From: Paenirhodobacter ferrireducens
Lineage (GTDB): Bacteria > Pseudomonadota > Alphaproteobacteria > Rhodobacterales > Rhodobacteraceae
NCBI RefSeq assembly: GCF_004022265.1
Contig: NZ_SAVB01000009.1
Location: 94,505-158,504, forward strand
DNA: 64,000 nt
Direction: 5' to 3'
Part shown: positions 10,252-17,946 of the stretch, piece by piece
How positions within the stretch are numbered: the stretch's first letter is position 1
How the letters are laid out: every line of letters begins with the position of its first letter
Notes under the pieces: model-generated
The model's input: only the letters and a program-made list of their open reading frames with translations
Told to the model about the DNA's origin: nothing
The model's database searches: none
Program-made: the position numbers and the translations under genes

Positions 10252-10944
10252 TCAGGTTTCCGGGGGGTTCAACGGATCGGGCTCATGGCGGCAGGGCGCC
10301 GGATCGGCGCCGATGCCGCGCAGGATGATCTCCTTGACCGAGGTCTTGGCCGCGGCCCAGTCCGCCTCGCTCAGCGGGCCGCCGTTCAGCACCTCGATCT
10401 GGTGGCCGAAATCGGCGTAATGCTGGGTCGAGGCCCAGAGCATGTAGAGCAGGTGCTCCGGGTTCACCTCGGCCATCTTGCCCTCGGCGATCCAGCGCCG
10501 GATCACCGCTGCGCGCCCCGCCGTCCAGTCGCGCAGCGTGGTCTCCAGATAGTCCTGAATCACCGGCGCGCCATGCATCACCTCCGACGCCCAGACCTTC
10601 GAGCCGTTCGCATGCCGGCGCGAGATTTCGAGCTTGGCATCGATATAGGCGCCGATGCCCTCGGCCGGGCCGGCGGCATCGTCCATCACATTCGCCGCGG
10701 CCAGCCAGATCCGGAAGATGCGCTCGACCACGGCGCGATAGAGCGCCTCCTTGGTGGCGAAATAGTAATGCAGGTTGGCTTTCGGCAGCCCCGCCATGTC
10801 GGCGATCAGCTGCATCGTCGCGCCGCCGAAGCCCGCCTCGGCGAAGACGGTCTCGGCCGCCTTCAGGATGGTTTCCTCGTTCGCCTTGCGGTTCGCGGTG
10901 CGGCGCCCATTTTTTGGGCGTCCTGCTGCTGTCGTTTCGTTCAC
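10252..10944 (-). CDS. TetR family regulator, second RutR-like paralogue
   Basis: 230-residue paralogue of the neighbouring RutR-like protein: helix-turn-helix at about residues 18-66 (GATMQLIADMAGLPKANLHYYFATK), then RIWLAAANV, KLEISRRHANGSKVWASEVMHGAP and HLLYMLWASTQHYADF. I chose the GTG start at 10944, preceded by AGGGGG; longer in-frame versions would run through two RutR-type operators (10970-11018). Position and operators suggest it represses its own gene and the divergent hydrolase operon. Which paralogue binds which site cannot be told from sequence. Confidence 0.85.
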   Translation of the reverse strand: MNETTAAGRPKNGRRTANRKANEETILKAAETVFAEAGFGGATMQLIADMAGLPKANLHYYFATKEALYRAVVERIFRIWLAAANVMDDAAGPAEGIGAYIDAKLEISRRHANGSKVWASEVMHGAPVIQDYLETTLRDWTAGRAAVIRRWIAEGKMAEVNPEHLLYMLWASTQHYADFGHQIEVLNGGPLSEADWAAAKTSVKEIILRGIGADPAPCRHEPDPLNPPET

Positions 10945-10969
10945 GGCGCCCCCTGCGGCGGAAATCTTG

Positions 10970-10985
10970 TTGACCGGATGGTCAG
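10970..10985. promoter_or_regulatory. RutR-type operator 1
   Basis: TTGACC-N4-GGTCAG matches the E. coli RutR consensus TTGACCA-NN-TGGTCAA at 12 of 14 defined positions. It lies 26 bp upstream of the second tetR gene, in the divergent promoter region shared with the hydrolase operon. Confidence 0.75.
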
Positions 10986-11002
10986 GACGTGGCTCCCTCA
11001 AC

Positions 11003-11018
11003 CTGACCATACGGTCAG
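11003..11018. promoter_or_regulatory. RutR-type operator 2
   Basis: CTGACC-N4-GGTCAG is a perfect 6-bp inverted repeat that matches the RutR consensus at 11 of 14 defined positions. It starts 33 bp (about three helical turns) from operator 1 and ends 57 bp before the hydrolase start, so two dimers could bind the same DNA face. Confidence 0.75.
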
Positions 11019-11074
11019 AAAAAGATTCGTCGCAAGAGGGCAAGACGCCCCACAGTCGACAGGGAGTTCGCAAG

Positions 11075-12325
11075 ATGTCTGCACCCGGAGAAAACCTCCG
11101 CATCAATTCCGCACGCCTGTGGGACAGCCTGATGGAGATGGCGAAGATCGGCCCCGGCGTGGCCGGCGGCAACAACCGCCAGACCCTGACCGACGCCGAC
11201 GCCGAGGGCCGCGCGCTGTTCCAGAGCTGGTGCGAGGCCGCGGGCCTGACGATGGGCGTCGACAAGATGGGCACGATGTTCATGCGCCGCGAGGGCACCG
11301 AGCCCGACGCGCTGCCGGTCTATATCGGCTCGCATCTCGACACCCAGCCGACGGGCGGCAAGTATGACGGCGTGCTGGGCGTTCTGGCCGGGCTCGAGAC
11401 GCTGCGCACGATGAACGATCTGGGGATCAGGACGAAGCATCCGATCGTGCTGACGAACTGGGCGAACGAGGAGGGGGCGCGCTTCGCCCCGGCGATGCTC
11501 GCCTCGGGCGTCTTCGCCGGCGTGCACACGCTCGACTACGCCTATGGCCGCAAGGATCTCGAGGGCAAGACCTATGGCGCCGAGCTCGAGCGGATCGGCT
11601 GGAAGGGCGGCGAAGAGGTCGGCGCGCGCAAGATGCACGCCTATTTCGAATATCACATCGAACAGGGCCCGATCCTCGAGGCCGAGGAGAAGACGATCGG
11701 CGTCGTCACCCATTGCCAGGGGCTGTGGTGGCTCGAGTTCACCCTGACCGGCAAGGAGGCGCACACCGGCTCGACCCCGATGGCGATGCGGGTGAACGCG
11801 GGCCTCGCGATGGCGCGGATCTTCGAGATGGTGCAGGAGGTGACGATGGCCGCCCAGCCGAACGCCGTGGGCGGCGTCGGGCAGGTGACCTTCTCGCCGA
11901 ATTCGCGCAACGTGCTGCCCGGCACGGTGGTCTTCACCGTCGACATCCGCACCGTCGACCAGGAAAAGCTCGACGCCATGCGCGCCGCGATCGAGACCCG
12001 CGCCGCGGCGATCTGCGCCGAGCTGGGCGTGGGCTGCGCGGTCGAGGCGGTGGGCCATTTCGACCCGGTGACCTTCACCCCCGAGCTGGTGGGCCGGGTC
12101 CGCGCGGCGGCGGAAAAGCTTGGTTACAGCCACATGGACATCGTCTCGGGCGCCGGCCACGACGCCTGCTGGGCCGCCAAGGTGGCGCCGACCACGATGA
12201 TCATGTGCCCCTGCGTCGACGGTCTGAGCCACAACGAGGCTGAGGAGATCAGCCCCGACTGGGCCGCCGCCGGCGCGGATGTGCTGCTGCATGCGGTGCT
12301 CGAGACGGCGGAAGTCGTCGCCTGA
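11075..12325 (+). CDS. Zn-dependent M20 hydrolase, beta-ureidopropionase / N-carbamoyl-amino-acid hydrolase type
   Basis: Cleaves N-carbamoyl-beta-alanine (or related carbamoyl amino acids) to the amino acid, CO2 and ammonia, the last step of reductive pyrimidine degradation. The 416 residues show the M20 metal-site motifs GSHLDTQPTGGKYDGVLGV, NEEGARFAPAMLASG, HIEQGP and the substrate motif KEAHTGSTPM. ATG 11075 follows AGGGAG; a longer in-frame version would cover the operators. The dihydropyrimidinase downstream makes the ureidopropionase role the best fit, but related hydantoinase-pathway enzymes look alike. Confidence 0.88.
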   Translation: MSAPGENLRINSARLWDSLMEMAKIGPGVAGGNNRQTLTDADAEGRALFQSWCEAAGLTMGVDKMGTMFMRREGTEPDALPVYIGSHLDTQPTGGKYDGVLGVLAGLETLRTMNDLGIRTKHPIVLTNWANEEGARFAPAMLASGVFAGVHTLDYAYGRKDLEGKTYGAELERIGWKGGEEVGARKMHAYFEYHIEQGPILEAEEKTIGVVTHCQGLWWLEFTLTGKEAHTGSTPMAMRVNAGLAMARIFEMVQEVTMAAQPNAVGGVGQVTFSPNSRNVLPGTVVFTVDIRTVDQEKLDAMRAAIETRAAAICAELGVGCAVEAVGHFDPVTFTPELVGRVRAAAEKLGYSHMDIVSGAGHDACWAAKVAPTTMIMCPCVDGLSHNEAEEISPDWAAAGADVLLHAVLETAEVVA

Positions 12326-12330
12326 GAAAA

Positions 12331-12382
12331 CGGCCGGGGGCGCCGCCCCCGGACCCCCGAGGTATTTGGGCCAAGATGAAAG
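12331..12382 (+). repeat. Intergenic GC hairpin element with conserved tail
   Basis: CCGGGGGC-GCC-GCCCCCGG forms a perfect 8-bp stem (12334-12352), followed by ACCCCCGAGGTATTTGGG and CAAGATGAAAG. I recognise this hairpin-plus-tail pattern as a common intergenic element in Rhodobacteraceae genomes. There is only one copy in this window, so the repeat status rests on general knowledge. It sits between the hydrolase stop and the dihydropyrimidinase ribosome site and supplies a spurious upstream ATG (12376). Confidence 0.55.
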
Positions 12383-12405
12383 CAACGGCTTTCAGGGAGT
12401 TATCC

Positions 12406-13860
12406 ATGACCACCACAGTCATCAAGAACGGAACCATCATCACCGCCGATCTGACCTATAAGGCCGACGTGCTGATCGAGGGCGGCAAGATCATCGGGAT
12501 CGGGCCGGATCTGGCGGGCGACGAGGTGCTCGAGGCCGAGGGCTGCTATGTCATGCCCGGCGGCATCGACCCGCATACCCATCTGGAATTCCCCTTCATG
12601 GGGACTTTCTCGGCCGATGATTTCGACTATGGCACGCGCGCGGCGCTGGCGGGCGGCACGACGATGGTCGTCGATTTTGCGGTGCCGGCGCCGGGGCAGA
12701 GCCTGCTTGATGCCTACAAGGCCTGGCACAACAAGTCGGCGCGGGCGCGCTGTGACTATTCCTTCCACATGGCGGTGACCTGGTGGGGCGAGCAGGTCTT
12801 CGAGGAGATGAAGGAGGTCGTCGGCCTCGGCATCACCACCTTCAAGCACTTCATGGCCTACAAGGGCTCGCTGATGGTGAATGACGACGAGCTCTTCGCC
12901 TCGTTCAAGCGCTGTGCCGAGCTGGGGGCGATCCCGCTCGTCCATGCCGAGAACGGCGATATCGTCGCCGAGATGTCGGCGAAGCTCCTGGCCGAGGGCA
13001 ACACCGGGCCCGAGGCGCATGCCTATTCGCGCCCCTCCCAGGTCGAGGGCGAGGCGACGAACCGCGCGATCATGATCGCCGACATGGCGGGGGTGCCGCT
13101 TTATGTCGTGCACACCTCCTGCGAGGAGGCGCACGAGGCGATCCGCCGCGCCAAGATGAACGGCAAGCGGGTCTGGGGCGAGCCGCTGATCCAGCATCTG
13201 ACGCTTGATGAAAGCGAATATGCGAACCCCGACTGGGATCACGCCGCGGGCCGGGTGATGTCGCCGCCCTTCCGCAACAAGAAGCATCAGGACAGCCTGT
13301 GGGCGGGCCTTGCGTCGGGCACGCTGAGCTGTGTCGCCACCGACCATTGCGCCTTCACCGTGGAGCAGAAGCGCTATGGCGTCGGCGATTTCACCAAGAT
13401 CCCGAACGGCACCGGGGGCCTTGAGGACCGGATGCCGGTGCTGTGGGAGAAGGGCGTGAACACCGGCCGGATCACGATGAACGAATTCGTCGCCGTGACC
13501 TCGACCAATATCGCCAAGATCCTGAACTGCTATCCGAAGAAGGGCGCGGTGCTGGTCGGCTCGGACGCTGATCTCGTGGTCTGGGACCCGAAGGCGTCGA
13601 AGGTGATCTCTGCCAAGACCCAGCAATCGGCGATCGAATACAACGTCTTCGAGGGCATCGAGGTGCACGGCCTGCCGCGCTACACCCTGTCGCGGGGTCT
13701 GCTCGCCTATGCCGATGGCAAGGTGCTGGCACCCGAGGGGCATGGCGAATTCGTGGCGCGCGCGCCGAACGGCACGGTCAACCGCGCGCTTTCGACCTGG
13801 AAGGAGCTCACCGCGCCGCGCCCGGTCGCGCGTGCCGGCATTCCGGCCTCGGGGGTGTGA
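12406..13860 (+). CDS. hydA: Dihydropyrimidinase
   Basis: Amidohydrolase that opens dihydrouracil/dihydrothymine to the N-carbamoyl amino acid, the second step of the pathway begun by PreTA. The 484 residues contain the metal ligands in GGIDPHTHLEFPFMG, the carboxylatable lysine in FKHFMAYKG, LVHAENGD, VVHTSCEEA and the catalytic-region ATDHCAF, plus substrate-loop SPPFRNKKHQD. I chose ATG 12406, preceded by CAGGGAG at good spacing, over ATG 12376, which lies inside the intergenic element. The stop overlaps the next ABC gene (TGATG). Confidence 0.94.
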   Translation: MTTTVIKNGTIITADLTYKADVLIEGGKIIGIGPDLAGDEVLEAEGCYVMPGGIDPHTHLEFPFMGTFSADDFDYGTRAALAGGTTMVVDFAVPAPGQSLLDAYKAWHNKSARARCDYSFHMAVTWWGEQVFEEMKEVVGLGITTFKHFMAYKGSLMVNDDELFASFKRCAELGAIPLVHAENGDIVAEMSAKLLAEGNTGPEAHAYSRPSQVEGEATNRAIMIADMAGVPLYVVHTSCEEAHEAIRRAKMNGKRVWGEPLIQHLTLDESEYANPDWDHAAGRVMSPPFRNKKHQDSLWAGLASGTLSCVATDHCAFTVEQKRYGVGDFTKIPNGTGGLEDRMPVLWEKGVNTGRITMNEFVAVTSTNIAKILNCYPKKGAVLVGSDADLVVWDPKASKVISAKTQQSAIEYNVFEGIEVHGLPRYTLSRGLLAYADGKVLAPEGHGEFVARAPNGTVNRALSTWKELTAPRPVARAGIPASGV

Positions 13861-14648
13861 TGGCGGCGATCCCGATCATCGAGGCGCGGGGCGTCGATCT
13901 CGTCTTCCAGACGAACGACGGCCCCGTGCAGGCGCTGCGCGATGTGAACCTCGAGGTTGCGAAGGGGGAGTTCGTCTCCTTCATCGGGCCCTCGGGCTGC
14001 GGCAAGACCACCTTCCTGCGCTGCATCGCGGCGCTGGAAACGCCGACCGGCGGCACGCTGAAGGTGCGCGGCATGAGCGCCGACGACGCGCGCCGCGAAC
14101 GCAGCTATGGCTATGTGTTCCAGGCGGCGGGGCTCTATCCGTGGCGCACCATCGCCGGCAACATCCGCCTGCCGCTGGAGATCATGGGCTATCCGAAGCC
14201 CGATCAGGAGGCGCGGGTCGAGAAGGTGCTCGAGCTGGTCGACCTCAAGGGCTTTGGCAAGAAGTTCCCCTGGCAGCTCTCGGGCGGCATGCAGCAGCGT
14301 GCCTCGATCGCGCGCGCGCTCGCCTTTGACGCCGAGATCCTGCTGATGGACGAACCCTTCGGCGCGCTCGATGAGATCGTCCGCGACCGGCTGAACGAGG
14401 AGCTTCTCAAGCTCTGGTCGCGCACCGGCAAGACCATCGGCTTCGTCACCCATTCGATCCCCGAGGCGGTCTATCTGTCGACGAAGATCGTGGTGATGAG
14501 CCCGCGTCCGGGCCGGATCACCGACGTCATCGACAGCCCGTTGCCGCGCGGCGAGCGGCCGCTCGAGATCCGCGACAGCCGCGAATTCCTCGAGATCGCG
14601 CACCGGGTGCGCGAGGGGCTGCGGGCGGGGCATGCCTATGAGGTCTGA
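13860..14648 (+). CDS. ABC transporter ATP-binding protein (pyrimidine-linked importer)
   Basis: 262-residue cytosolic ATPase of the SsuB/TauB/ThiZ family: Walker A GPSGCGKTT, signature LSGGMQQR, Walker B ILLMDEPFGALD and the H-loop FVTHSIPEAV. Its start overlaps the dihydropyrimidinase stop, and two permeases and a binding protein follow. The set is therefore one importer co-expressed with pyrimidine catabolism. The substrate is inferred to be a pyrimidine, hydantoin or carbamoyl compound. Confidence 0.92.
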   Translation: MAAIPIIEARGVDLVFQTNDGPVQALRDVNLEVAKGEFVSFIGPSGCGKTTFLRCIAALETPTGGTLKVRGMSADDARRERSYGYVFQAAGLYPWRTIAGNIRLPLEIMGYPKPDQEARVEKVLELVDLKGFGKKFPWQLSGGMQQRASIARALAFDAEILLMDEPFGALDEIVRDRLNEELLKLWSRTGKTIGFVTHSIPEAVYLSTKIVVMSPRPGRITDVIDSPLPRGERPLEIRDSREFLEIAHRVREGLRAGHAYEV

Positions 14649-14672
14649 ACGCGGCGCAGGGGGAGAGATGCG

Positions 14673-15536
14673 ATGAACCGGATCCTGCCGGTGCTGACCG
14701 TTGTCGCCGCCATTGTCGTGCTGTGGTATGGTGCGGCGGTCTGGCTGAATTCGAAATGGGTCTATGACCAGGCGGCGCGGGCGGGCACCGAGGTGACGAC
14801 CGCGCAGCTGATCTCAGAGACCATGGCGCAGGAGCGCCCGGTCCTGCCCGCGCCGCATCAGGTGCTGGCCGGGCTGTGGGACGGCGTCGCGGGGCAGAAG
14901 ATCACCTCGAAACGCTCGCTCGTCTATCATGGCTGGGTCACGCTCTCGGCGACGATGGCGGGCTTCGTGCTGGGCACGGCGGCGGGGCTGATCCTGGCCA
15001 TCGGCATCGTGCACAGCCGGGCCATGGACATGTCGGTGATGCCTTGGGCGATCGCCAGCCAGACCATCCCGATCCTGGCAATTGCGCCGATGGTGATCGT
15101 GGTGCTCGCCTCGCTCGGCATCAAGGGGCTGGTGCCGAAGGCGATCATCGCGGCCTATCTCAGCTTCTTCCCGATCCTTGTCGGCATGGTGAAGGGGTTG
15201 CGCGCGCCCGACGGGATGCAGCTCGACTTGCTGCGCACCTACAACACGCCGCGCGCGGCGGTGCTGTGGAAGCTGCGGCTGCCGTCCTCGATGCCCTATC
15301 TCTTCGCCTCGCTGAAGGTCGGGGTCGCGGCGGCGCTGGTCGGCACGATCGTGGCCGAGCTGCCGGCGGGCGCGACGGCGGGTCTGGGCGCGCGGCTGCT
15401 CTCGGGCAGCTATTACGGCCAGACGATCCAGATCTGGGCCGCGCTCTTTGCCGCGGCGCTGCTCGCGGCGGCGCTGGTGGCCGTGGTCGGCGCGCTCGAG
15501 GCGGTGACGCTCAAACGCATGGGGATGGCACGATGA
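14673..15536 (+). CDS. ABC transporter permease (pyrimidine-linked importer), first
   Basis: 287-residue inner-membrane permease of the BPD/SsuC type. It has an N-terminal membrane helix, a roughly 60-residue loop and a five-helix domain with the EAA-like coupling loop LLRTYNTPRAAVLWKLRLPSSMPYLFASL. It starts 24 bp after the ATPase gene with GGGGGAGAG before the ATG. Its stop overlaps the second permease start (ATGA), which suggests a heterodimeric channel. Confidence 0.9.
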   Translation: MNRILPVLTVVAAIVVLWYGAAVWLNSKWVYDQAARAGTEVTTAQLISETMAQERPVLPAPHQVLAGLWDGVAGQKITSKRSLVYHGWVTLSATMAGFVLGTAAGLILAIGIVHSRAMDMSVMPWAIASQTIPILAIAPMVIVVLASLGIKGLVPKAIIAAYLSFFPILVGMVKGLRAPDGMQLDLLRTYNTPRAAVLWKLRLPSSMPYLFASLKVGVAAALVGTIVAELPAGATAGLGARLLSGSYYGQTIQIWAALFAAALLAAALVAVVGALEAVTLKRMGMAR

Positions 15537-16381
15537 GCTGGCAGGGCTGGGCGGCACTCGCCTTCTGGATCGCGACCTCGGCGCTGAACGCGACCATCGC
15601 CAACCGCTGGGGCGGGGCCCGCTGGGCGCGGATCTTCGTGCCGGTCCTCTTCGGCATCACCCTGCTCGTGCTGTGGCAGGGCGTGGTGACCGGGCTGGGG
15701 GTGAGCCCGGTGATCCTGCCGCCGCCCTCGATGATCGCGGCGCGCTTTGCCGAAAGCACTGCGCTGCTGTGGGGCGATTTCGCCCAGACCATCCTGAAGG
15801 GGGCGCTGGCGGGCTATGTCATCGGCTGCGGCGCGGCGGTGCTGGTGGCGATCGCCGTCGACCGCTCGCCCTTCCTGCAGCGCGGGCTGCTGCCGGTGGG
15901 CAATTTCGTCGCCGCCCTGCCGATCGTCGGCATCGCGCCGATCCTGGTGATGTGGTTCGGCTTCGACTGGCAGTCGAAGGCGGCCGTGGTGGTGGTGATG
16001 GTGTTCTTCCCGGTGCTGGTGAACATGGTCGCGGGGCTTGCCGCCACCGATGCGCTGCAGCGCGACCTGATGCAGACCTATTCCGCCACCTACCGGCAGA
16101 GCCTGCTGAAGATGCGCCTGCCGGCGGCGATGCCCTTCCTGTTCAACGGGCTGAAGATCGCCACCACGCTGGCGCTGATCGGCGCAATCGTTGCCGAATT
16201 TTTCGGCAGCCCGACGCGGGGCATGGGCTTCCGCATTTCGACCGCGGTGGGGCAGCTTGATATGCCGCTCGTCTGGTCGGAGATTGCGGTGGCGGCCCTC
16301 GCCGGGTCGGGCTTCTTCGGGATGATGGTGCTGATCGAGAAGGCGGTGACCTTCTGGCACCCCTCGCAGCGCGTGAAATGA
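15533..16381 (+). CDS. ABC transporter permease (pyrimidine-linked importer), second
   Basis: 282-residue paralogue of the preceding permease, with coupling loop LMQTYSATYRQSLLKMRLPAAMPFLFNGL and about six membrane helices. ATG 15533 overlaps the previous stop; the in-frame region upstream to 14876 is antisense-like noise inside the first permease. Operon partner of the THI5-like binding protein that follows. Confidence 0.9.
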   Translation: MSWQGWAALAFWIATSALNATIANRWGGARWARIFVPVLFGITLLVLWQGVVTGLGVSPVILPPPSMIAARFAESTALLWGDFAQTILKGALAGYVIGCGAAVLVAIAVDRSPFLQRGLLPVGNFVAALPIVGIAPILVMWFGFDWQSKAAVVVVMVFFPVLVNMVAGLAATDALQRDLMQTYSATYRQSLLKMRLPAAMPFLFNGLKIATTLALIGAIVAEFFGSPTRGMGFRISTAVGQLDMPLVWSEIAVAALAGSGFFGMMVLIEKAVTFWHPSQRVK

Positions 16382-16428
16382 GTTTTTCAACACCGGGGAA
16401 ACACCCGGGTTCAACTGTGGAGACGACG

Positions 16429-17409
16429 ATGAAGAAATTTCTGATCGGTGCGGCGGCGCTGGCCCTGATGGCGGGGGGCGTGTCGGCCGAAGAGGTCAAA
16501 CTGCAGCTGAAATGGGTCACCCAGGCCCAGTTCGCGGGCTATTACGTGGCCAAGGACAAGGGCTTCTACAAGGAAGAGGGGCTCGACGTCGACATCATGC
16601 CGGGCGGCCCGGACATCTCGCCCACCCAGGTGATGGCCGGCGGCGGCGCCGATGTCACCGTCGACTGGATGCCCTCGGCGCTGGCCGCGCGCGAGAAGGG
16701 GCTCGCGCTCGTCAACATCGCCCAGCCCTTCAAGCATTCGGGCATGATGCTGACCTGCCTCAAGGAAACCGGGATCAAGGGGCCCGAGGACTTCAAGGGC
16801 AAGACGCTGGGCGTGTGGTTCGGCGGCAACGAATACCCGTTCCTGAGCTGGATGGCGACGCTCGGCATCCCGACCGACGGTTCGGCCGAGGGCGTGAAGG
16901 TGCTCAAGCAGGGCTTCAACGTCGATCCGCTGCTGCAAAAGCAGGCCGCCTGCATCTCGACGATGACCTATAACGAATACTGGCAGGTGATCGACGCCGG
17001 GCTGACCCCCGAGGATCTCGTCACCTTCAAGTACGAGGACGAGGGCGTCGCCACGCTCGAGGACGGGCTGTATGTCATGGAAGACAAGCTCAAGGACCCT
17101 GCCTTCAAGGACAAGATGGTCAAGTTCGTCCGCGCCTCGATGAAGGGCTGGAAATACGCCGAGGCGAACCCCGACGAGGCGGCCGAGATTGTGCTCGAGA
17201 ACGACGAGTCGGGCGCGCAGACCGAAAAGCACCAGAAGCGGATGATGGGCGAGATCGCCAAGCTGACCATGGGCTCGAACGGCGCGCTCGATCCGGCGGA
17301 TTACGAGCGCACGGTGAAGATCCTGCTGGCCGGCGGCTCGGACCCGGTCATCTCGAAGGCGCCGGAAGGGGCCTATACGCTCGAGATCACCGACGCGGCG
17401 CTGAAGTAA
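16429..17409 (+). CDS. ABC transporter substrate-binding protein, THI5/NMT1 family
   Basis: 326-residue periplasmic binding protein with a signal peptide (about residues 1-20, ending SAEE). Its first mature block, LKWVTQAQFAGYYVAKDKGFYKEEGLDV, is diagnostic of the ThiY/THI5-like family, whose known members bind pyrimidine-type compounds including thiamine precursors. I chose ATG 16429 (MKKFLIG) over the upstream in-frame ATG at 16378, which would add a non-signal tail. It is last in the operon and is followed by a strong terminator. A free pyrimidine or its breakdown products are the likely ligands. Confidence 0.9.
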   Translation: MKKFLIGAAALALMAGGVSAEEVKLQLKWVTQAQFAGYYVAKDKGFYKEEGLDVDIMPGGPDISPTQVMAGGGADVTVDWMPSALAAREKGLALVNIAQPFKHSGMMLTCLKETGIKGPEDFKGKTLGVWFGGNEYPFLSWMATLGIPTDGSAEGVKVLKQGFNVDPLLQKQAACISTMTYNEYWQVIDAGLTPEDLVTFKYEDEGVATLEDGLYVMEDKLKDPAFKDKMVKFVRASMKGWKYAEANPDEAAEIVLENDESGAQTEKHQKRMMGEIAKLTMGSNGALDPADYERTVKILLAGGSDPVISKAPEGAYTLEITDAALK

Positions 17410-17429
17410 GCACGGCCCGCGCGGATCTG

Positions 17430-17455
17430 GGGCGCCCTTCGGGGCGCCCTTTTTT
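17430..17455 (+). terminator. Strong terminator of the pyrimidine operon
   Basis: GGGCGCCC-TTCG-GGGCGCCC is a perfect 8-bp stem closed by a UUCG-type tetraloop (17430-17449), followed by six T. It lies 20 bp after the binding-protein stop. Confidence 0.92.
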
Positions 17456-17508
17456 CATGGCCGATTCCTTAACCCCTCTGTGCTGATCTCGGGGCCGGAG
17501 GATCGCCG

Positions 17509-17946
17509 ATGACCCGCACCTATGTGACCGACGAGGATCTGCCGGCGCCGCTGCTCTGGACGGGGGGCGGGCTGCTTGTCGTCGTCGTGGCGGGGCTGTT
17601 CTGGGCGGTGTGGAAAAGCCAGTTCGCCGCGCCGCCGGGGTATCTTTTCGACACCCCGACCGAGGCGGTCGAGGCGGGCTATTGTCTGGCCGTTGCTCAG
17701 GAATACCTGCCCGCGGGCGCCCCGGTCGGTAGCTTGCAGGACGAGGCGGCGCAATTCTGGATCGGCCGGCTGCGAAAGCTCGACGTCGACGGCATGGGCC
17801 GCGCGATCGTCGCCGGGCGGGCGAAGCTCGGCGCCGATCTGAAGGCTTCGCACGAGCGGGACCGCGCCTGGTTCGATTATGCGCTCGACCGCTGCACCCG
17901 CCGTGCGATGAACTATGGCGCGCGGTTCGGCAGCCTCGAGGATTAG
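17509..17946 (+). CDS. Hypothetical membrane-anchored protein
   Basis: 145 residues with one membrane helix near the N-terminus (about residues 16-34) and a soluble C-terminal region predicted outside the cytosol. That region contains FDTPTEAVEAGYCLAVAQEYL and a C-terminal DYALDRCTRRAMNYGARFG. ATG 17509 follows GGAGGA. No family that I recognise with a known function. It converges on the MscS gene with a 4-bp overlap. Confidence 0.75.
   Translation: MTRTYVTDEDLPAPLLWTGGGLLVVVVAGLFWAVWKSQFAAPPGYLFDTPTEAVEAGYCLAVAQEYLPAGAPVGSLQDEAAQFWIGRLRKLDVDGMGRAIVAGRAKLGADLKASHERDRAWFDYALDRCTRRAMNYGARFGSLED

Noticed and set aside
10252..11298. Long form of the second TetR regulator starting at 11298
   Set aside because: It would run through both RutR-type operators and overlap the divergent hydrolase gene; the GTG at 10944 has a ribosome site.
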